DNA from: Caldilineaceae bacterium
Lineage (GTDB): Bacteria > Chloroflexota > Anaerolineae > Caldilineales > Caldilineaceae
Reading direction: 5' to 3'
Length of the DNA: 64,000 bases
Assembly (NCBI GenBank): GCA_022823185.1
Contig: JAJDXQ010000030.1
Location: 1-64,000, forward strand
Within the stretch, counting starts at the first letter, position 1; each line of letters begins with the position of its first letter. The translations under genes and the position numbers were made by a program. The notes below the pieces were generated by a model that worked only from the letters and a program-made list of their open reading frames with translations, was not told where the DNA came from and searched no databases. This document shows, piece by piece, positions 58,420-64,000 of the stretch.

Positions 58420-60342
58420 ATGGAAGAGAGTACAGGATCGTTTACGCCCCTATTGATCGTCATCGCGCTGGCATTTTTTGTACCGCTCTTGCTCACGCGC
58501 TTTGAGCGGCTGCGGCTGCCCATTGTCGTCGGCGAGATACTGGCGGGAATCGCCATCGGCCGGAGCGGTTTCGGCTGGGTGACGCACGAGGATCAACTGC
58601 TAACGCTGTTGGCGGAGTTTGGCTTCGTCTTTCTGATGTTTCTGGCAGGCATGGAGATTGATTTCGCCAGTCTCAATATCGAGCTGCCGGGGTCTTCAGC
58701 CGAGGGCAAGGCGCATGCAGGGATTGGAAAAGCAGGAGGCCGACGCAGCCGCAAATGGGGGCCGCTATCGACAAGCGCATATAGTTTCCTGCTGACCCTG
58801 GCGCTTTCCACGATCGTCGGGGTTGTGCTTTTGCGGATGGGTCTGGTCAGCAATCCATGGATGATGGCGCTGATCATGTCGACGACGTCGCTGGGCGTGG
58901 TCATGCCGGTGCTCAAGGAACAGGAGCTGATTCGGGGCCGCTTCGGCCAGACGATCCTGATTGCCGCCCTGATCGCGGACTTTGCCACCATGATTCTGAT
59001 CACGGTGGTGGTGGCGACAGTGTCACACGGATTGACCCTGGACATTTTGTTGATCAGCGTGTTGTTTGTGGTCTTTTTCCTGTTTTACCGCCTGGGGATT
59101 ATTTCGTTGAACCGGGTGGAATCGCTGCGGCGCACGCTGGAGGATCTCAGCCATACGACGGCGCGCATCAAGATCCGGGGCGCGTTCACGATCATGTTGC
59201 TATTTGTGGTGCTGGCGGAGGTTCTGGGCGCGGAGATTATACTGGGCGCATTCATGGCGGGCGCGATGCTCTCGTTGCTGTCGACGCGTGAGGATTTGGA
59301 GGCGATGCATCAGTTGGAGGCGGTTGGGTTCGGGTTCTTCATCCCCATCTTCTTCATCATGGTGGGCGTGGATTTCAATCTTGGCGTCCTGCTTGGGTCG
59401 ACCGATGCGCTGCTGTTGCTGCCGTTCCTGGTCCTGGCGGCTTTTGTGGTCAAAGTAGGACCGGCGCTGCTGTTTCGGTTTCAGTTTACGTGGCGCGAGA
59501 CGTTTTCGGCCGGCTTCCTGCTCTCTTCCCGTCTTTCATTGATAATTGCCGCATCGGCAATCGGCCTCAATTTGGGGATCATCAGCGAGTCGGTGAACAC
59601 GATGATTATCCTTGTGGCCATCGTGACCGTCAGCGTCGCCCCCTTGATTTTCAGTCGCATCGTCCCGCGAACTGAGGAAGAGACGGTGCATCCCGTGGTT
59701 GTATTCGGAGCGGAGAGATTGGGACTCCAGGTTGCTGAACAGCTGAGGGGCCACAACGAGCATGTCGTCATCGTGGACGCGGACGCCAATCTGACGGCGA
59801 GGGCGCGGAGACGCGTGTCGAAGGGGATTGAGGTGCTGCAGGCGGATGTGGATGAAGAGGGAGGGAGGCTTGCCGAGCACCTGGACCTTGCCGACACCGT
59901 TGTCGTTACGATCAGCGACACGGACCGCAACCGGCACGTTTGCCACGTGGCGCGCACGCGGTATGGAATCAGCCACATTGTGACCCTTGTAAGAGAGACC
60001 AACCGCCTGTTGGAATTTGAGGCGCTGAACGTGACCGTCTTCAATCCTTCGTTGGACCAGGCCGCGCTGCTCAGTCTACTGGCGCGCAATCCGGACATTT
60101 ACGACCTGCTGACCCGGACCGATGACAACAAGGAGGTTTCGGAGGTCTGGGTCCACAATCACGGGTACGATGACATGGCGCTGCGGGAGCTCCCTTTACC
60201 CGGTGACGTACTGATCCTGTCGATTCGCCGCGACGGCGAGTTTATCGTGCCGCGGGGCAACACACAGCTGACATACGGAGACCATCTGACGCTGGTCGGC
60301 ACCTTCGATCATCTGCATGACGCGCGGGCGCTGTTTGCATGA
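58420..60342 (+). CDS. cation:proton antiporter (CPA2) with C-terminal TrkA-N/TrkA-C-like domains
   Basis: PIVVGEILAGIAIGRSGFGW; multiple TMs; HPVVVFGAERLGLQVAEQLRGHNEHVVIVDADAN; DHLTLVGTFDHL. Confidence 0.88.
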   Translation: MEESTGSFTPLLIVIALAFFVPLLLTRFERLRLPIVVGEILAGIAIGRSGFGWVTHEDQLLTLLAEFGFVFLMFLAGMEIDFASLNIELPGSSAEGKAHAGIGKAGGRRSRKWGPLSTSAYSFLLTLALSTIVGVVLLRMGLVSNPWMMALIMSTTSLGVVMPVLKEQELIRGRFGQTILIAALIADFATMILITVVVATVSHGLTLDILLISVLFVVFFLFYRLGIISLNRVESLRRTLEDLSHTTARIKIRGAFTIMLLFVVLAEVLGAEIILGAFMAGAMLSLLSTREDLEAMHQLEAVGFGFFIPIFFIMVGVDFNLGVLLGSTDALLLLPFLVLAAFVVKVGPALLFRFQFTWRETFSAGFLLSSRLSLIIAASAIGLNLGIISESVNTMIILVAIVTVSVAPLIFSRIVPRTEEETVHPVVVFGAERLGLQVAEQLRGHNEHVVIVDADANLTARARRRVSKGIEVLQADVDEEGGRLAEHLDLADTVVVTISDTDRNRHVCHVARTRYGISHIVTLVRETNRLLEFEALNVTVFNPSLDQAALLSLLARNPDIYDLLTRTDDNKEVSEVWVHNHGYDDMALRELPLPGDVLILSIRRDGEFIVPRGNTQLTYGDHLTLVGTFDHLHDARALFA

Positions 60343-60460
60343 GTTTGGAGAGCATCACGGGGACAGCCGCGGGACGAACCCGGCGGGCGCCGGATTCACA
60401 GTTTGGCGCTTGGATGCTGGGTGAGGGAAGACCGGGGGTCTTGGGGGAACTCGGACGCAG

Positions 60461-60988
60461 TTACGATGGCTGTGTGTGAGCGGCGCCCTGCGAGCCGTTG
60501 GCCTGTTGCCAGCGTGCGTGCGCCTTGCGTACGACCAAGCGTGTGGCCTCCTCCATGGGAAGGTCGCCCAGGCGCTGGACGGAAACCCAGGCGACGTCGT
60601 CAACGTCATCGGCGGCGGCGATGTTGCCGCCGAGGAAGCGGGCCCAGAAGTCGATCACGACATAGTGATAGCGGATGCGCCCGTATTCGTCGCGATGGAT
60701 GGGCTCGAAGAGGTCGAGCAGCTCGACGATTTCGATTTCGGCTCCGGTCTCCTCGCGAACCTCGCGCGCGACACCGGCGCGCACGGGTTCGCCCAGGTCC
60801 AAGAGGCCGCCGGGCAATGCCCACATTCCCTGAGCAGGCGGGCGGCCGCGTTCAACCATCAGGCTGCGCCCTTCGTTGTCGAGAACGACGGCGGCCACGG
60901 CCACCAGCGGCGCGGGGGGATATTCGCGATTGATGGTCACGGGGAAGGTTGCGCTGGTCCGGGCGTTCTCGTCTTTCACGTTTAACAC
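60461..60988 (-). CDS. NUDIX hydrolase
   Basis: GGLLDLGEPVRAGVAREVREETGAEIEIVELLDLF matches the Nudix box. Confidence 0.94.
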   Translation of the reverse strand: MLNVKDENARTSATFPVTINREYPPAPLVAVAAVVLDNEGRSLMVERGRPPAQGMWALPGGLLDLGEPVRAGVAREVREETGAEIEIVELLDLFEPIHRDEYGRIRYHYVVIDFWARFLGGNIAAADDVDDVAWVSVQRLGDLPMEEATRLVVRKAHARWQQANGSQGAAHTQPS

Positions 60989-61776
60989 CAGGTCTCGATG
61001 AGGGCGGGCAGTTCGGGCAGCTCTTCGATGACCGCGTCGGGCACGATACTGTCGACCAGGCGTTGGTCCTCGGCCAGGGGGATCATGCGGCAGAGTACGG
61101 TAAGGGCGCCGATGGCCTGGCCGCCGGCGACGTCGTGTTTGAGGCTGTCCCCGACACAGACGATTTCATAGGGTTCTGCGTCCCAGCGTTGGAGGGCGAC
61201 GTCGTAGATTTGTTGATCGGGTTTGCGCCATTCGACGGCGGCGCTGCTGAGGCAGACATCGAGGAAGGGGCGCAGGCCGGTATAGTCGACGATGCGTTGG
61301 AAGATGCGGTCGCTGGCGTAGTTGGCGATGACGGCCAGCGGGAAGCCGGCGGCGTGCAGCTGCTGGAGGAGCTCGAATGCGCCGGGCATCGGTTCCCAGG
61401 CGGTCATTTCGGGCGCGTAGAAGAGATCGACGGCGCGGCGCAGGACGTCTTCGTTCATGCGCGAAGCGGGATAGCCGACGAACTGCAGCAGGAAACTGAG
61501 TGTGTCGTCGGCGGTGTGTTCTTCCTGTTCGTCGTCGGATTTGGTTTCGGCGAAGATTCGGGCTTCGATAAGGTGGTCCTGGAATTCGTCGGGCAGGTCG
61601 GTCATGCCGGTGGAGCGCATATAGGCGACCGCGGTCCGCGCGCCTTCGCGCATCAGCTCACTGAGAGGGCGGTTGAGCCGCGCGAGCGTGTTGTCGAAGT
61701 CGAAGATCAGTCCTTGAACGAGCTTGCGGGGGCGAAGCCGGGCGGGTTCGCCGCTGAAGAACTGTGACTGGGGCAC
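60982..61776 (-). CDS. HAD family hydrolase
   Basis: GLIFDFDNTLARLNRP; AVIANYASD; EWRKPDQQIYDVALQRW; IVCVGDSLKHDVAGGQAIG. Confidence 0.92.
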   Translation of the reverse strand: MPQSQFFSGEPARLRPRKLVQGLIFDFDNTLARLNRPLSELMREGARTAVAYMRSTGMTDLPDEFQDHLIEARIFAETKSDDEQEEHTADDTLSFLLQFVGYPASRMNEDVLRRAVDLFYAPEMTAWEPMPGAFELLQQLHAAGFPLAVIANYASDRIFQRIVDYTGLRPFLDVCLSSAAVEWRKPDQQIYDVALQRWDAEPYEIVCVGDSLKHDVAGGQAIGALTVLCRMIPLAEDQRLVDSIVPDAVIEELPELPALIETWC

Positions 61777-62082
61777 TGTGTTCTGCTACTTCCGTTGCCA
61801 GATTGAGGCCGAATTGAGAGCGGGAACCGTTCAGGATGCGGAGAGGTTTCGCAGCCGCTTATGCGCCTAAGTATGCGGAGTGGCGGCCCTGGATGTCAAA
61901 TCGGCGCGGGGGTCTATTGGCAGGCGAAGCGGGTTCAGGGCGTTGGGCAGAAGGCTCGCCGAACTTTATCCCGGTATGTGGATTGCAGTGCCAGGGCGTG
62001 CTATACTCGGCACTTATCGCGGTTGTCGCGCGTTTCATCCGAATGGGGGCAGATAAGCCTCTCACAAAGTGATGTCAGGACG

Positions 62083-62976
62083 ATGCCTTATTCATTGAAG
62101 ATTGGTTCCATTCCGTGTCATATTGTCAGTGACGGGCGCCAGCTGGTAGACGGCGGGGGCTTTTTTGGTCTCGTGCCGCGGGTGCTGTGGGAGCGGGTTA
62201 TCCGCCCGGACGACAAGAACCGCATACCTGTGCAGATGCGGTCGCTGCTCATACCGACATCAGCGGGGTTGATCCTGTTGGACCCTGGCCAGGGAGACAA
62301 GCTTACGGGCAAGGACCGGATGATCTTTGGCATGGACGACAGCAGCCAGCGCCTGGCGGCTGATCTGGGCCGCGTCGGGTTCAGCCCGGAGGATGTTGAT
62401 TTCGTGTTGATGACGCACCTTCATGCGGACCATGCCGGCGGCTGCACCAGGTGGAGCGATCCCGCCGATCCGGAGAGCGAGATCGTCCCCTCTTTTCCCA
62501 ACGCCCGTTATCTGATACAGCGCATTGAGATGGCCGAAGCGGCTTTCCCTAATGAGCGGACGCGGGGAACCTACTTCCCAGAAAACTGGGAGCCGCTGTG
62601 GCGGACCGGCCAATTGGAGATTGTGGACGGGGATCAGGAGCTGGCGCCCGGTGTGCGGTCGGTAACGGCGCCGGGGCATACGGCGAGCATCCAGGCGGTG
62701 TGGGTTGAGGACGGGGGCGAGTCGTTGTTGTTCCTGGGGGACGCGTGCAGCTGGGCGGCGCACATGGACCGGCTGGCGTGGGTGCCGTCGTTCGACCTCG
62801 ACCCGATGCGCAGCATAGAGGGCAAGCGCAATCTGCGGAGAGAGGCTTTGGATAAGGACGCGCTGCTGGTGTTTCAGCATGACGGCCAGATTGTGACCGG
62901 GCGGCTGCGTCCCGGGCCGCGTGGGCCTGTGGTGGAGCCGGAGATCACGGAGGAGGCCTGGCCGGGCGGAGCGTAA
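62083..62976 (+). CDS. MBL-fold metallo-hydrolase
   Basis: ATG at 62083 (ORF track start 61861 is too far upstream); LMTHLHADHAGG; VTAPGHTASIQAVWVEDGGESLLFLGDA. Confidence 0.92.
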   Translation: MPYSLKIGSIPCHIVSDGRQLVDGGGFFGLVPRVLWERVIRPDDKNRIPVQMRSLLIPTSAGLILLDPGQGDKLTGKDRMIFGMDDSSQRLAADLGRVGFSPEDVDFVLMTHLHADHAGGCTRWSDPADPESEIVPSFPNARYLIQRIEMAEAAFPNERTRGTYFPENWEPLWRTGQLEIVDGDQELAPGVRSVTAPGHTASIQAVWVEDGGESLLFLGDACSWAAHMDRLAWVPSFDLDPMRSIEGKRNLRREALDKDALLVFQHDGQIVTGRLRPGPRGPVVEPEITEEAWPGGA

Positions 62977-63135
62977 CGCAGGTTGCGATATCCGTGCTTT
63001 GCGGGCGCCTGGCTTCGCATTCCCGATGGACCGGAGACTTGAGCCGGGGCGTGCTGCGCTTGCAGGTAGCCGCGCTGGATGAGCGATACGACTGCGTATT
63101 GGAATTGCGGGGAGACAGATTCACAGGAAGAGGCT

Positions 63136-64000
63136 ATGCCCTATACATTAAAAATAGGTTCGATACAGTGTCATATTGTCAGCGACGGCCAGCAGTTGAT
63201 CGACGGCGGCAGTTTCTTTGGTCTCGTGCCGCGCGTATTGTGGGAGCGGATCATTCGTCCGGACGAGAAGAACCGGATCCCGGCTCAGATGCGCTGCCTG
63301 CTGGTTGAGTCGCCGGATGGGTTGGTCCTGGTGGACACGGGCCAGGGAGACAAGATAAGCGCCGAGTACCGGCGCAGGTTTGGCATGGACGACAGCAGCC
63401 GGCGGTTGGAGGCGGATATGCGGCGGGTCGGTTTCGGGCCGGAGGATGTCGATATCGTGCTGCCGACCCATTTGCACGCGGACCATTGCGGCGGCAATAC
63501 GCGCTGGAGCGATCCGTCCGATGCGGGGAGCGAGGCGGTCGCCACCTTTCCGAACGCCCGTTACCTGATCCAGCGCCTGGAGATGGCTGAGGCGACATTC
63601 CCCAATGAACGCACACGGGGCCATTATTTTCCTGAAAACTGGGAGCCGCTGCGGGGTACGGGGCAGCTGGAGATTGTGGACGGGGATCAGGAGCTGGCGG
63701 CGGGTGTGCGGTCGGTTACGGTTCCCGGTCATACCGCGGGTATGCAGGTTGCGTGGGTCGAAGACGGCTGTGAATCGCTCCTTTTTCTGGGAGACGCGTG
63801 CAGTTGGGCGGCGCACCTGGAGCGGCTGGCGTGGGTGCCGGCCTTTGACCTGGAGCCGATGCGCAGCATCGAGGGGAAACGCAATTTACGGCGAGAGGCG
63901 GAGGAGAAGGACACGCTGCTGGTATTCCAGCATGACAGCCAGGTTGTGACCGGGCGGTTACGGCCGGGCGCGCGGGGGCCTGTTGTGGAGCCGGAGATTC
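63136..64000 (+). CDS. MBL-fold metallo-hydrolase, tandem paralog, truncated by window end
   Basis: ATG at 63136 opens a frame MPYTLKIGSIQCHIVSDGQQLIDGGSFFGLVPRVLWERIIRPDEKNRIP ... PTHLHADHCGG ... to the window end; absent from the ORF track because no stop is reached. Confidence 0.92.
   Translation, partial: MPYTLKIGSIQCHIVSDGQQLIDGGSFFGLVPRVLWERIIRPDEKNRIPAQMRCLLVESPDGLVLVDTGQGDKISAEYRRRFGMDDSSRRLEADMRRVGFGPEDVDIVLPTHLHADHCGGNTRWSDPSDAGSEAVATFPNARYLIQRLEMAEATFPNERTRGHYFPENWEPLRGTGQLEIVDGDQELAAGVRSVTVPGHTAGMQVAWVEDGCESLLFLGDACSWAAHLERLAWVPAFDLEPMRSIEGKRNLRREAEEKDTLLVFQHDSQVVTGRLRPGARGPVVEPEI

Overview
64 kb window, mostly high-GC, with the gene repertoire of an uncultivated Chloroflexota-like heterotroph (taxonomy is inferred from gene content only). 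About 50 protein-coding genes are supported. No rRNA, tRNA or CRISPR was recognised. (1) 0-4 kb is a visibly AT-richer accessory segment: a small AT-hook-like protein, a compact three-gene operon led by an AlbA_2/Schlafen-type protein, and a Panacea (DUF4065) gene translationally adjacent to a small two-TM protein, i.e. a candidate toxin-antitoxin pair. (2) 4-45 kb is a large catabolic region: three ABC importers (two peptide/opine type, one carbohydrate type) with no ATPase gene in the window, three sialidase/BNR-like genes (one with an in-frame TAG), four phytanoyl-CoA-dioxygenase-like genes (one frameshifted), several 2-hydroxyacid dehydrogenases, an HpcH/HpaI aldolase, a possible uronate dehydrogenase, BKACE/DUF849, GH32, PIG-L, SolA-like oxidase, SDR/MDR dehydrogenases, and a 582-aa protein of unclear family. 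All three ABC operons carry a strong hairpin between the substrate-binding-protein gene and the first permease gene. (3) 45-64 kb holds a repeat-built lipoprotein with a clear terminator, a G-rich repeat family with G-quadruplex-like geometry flanking a murE/beta-propeller operon, an alkaline-phosphatase-family protein, recD2, a CPA2-type antiporter, NUDIX and HAD hydrolases, and a tandem pair of MBL-fold hydrolases. The second of these runs off the window end and is missing from the ORF track. Product names come from reading motifs and overall sequence resemblance; no database search was run.
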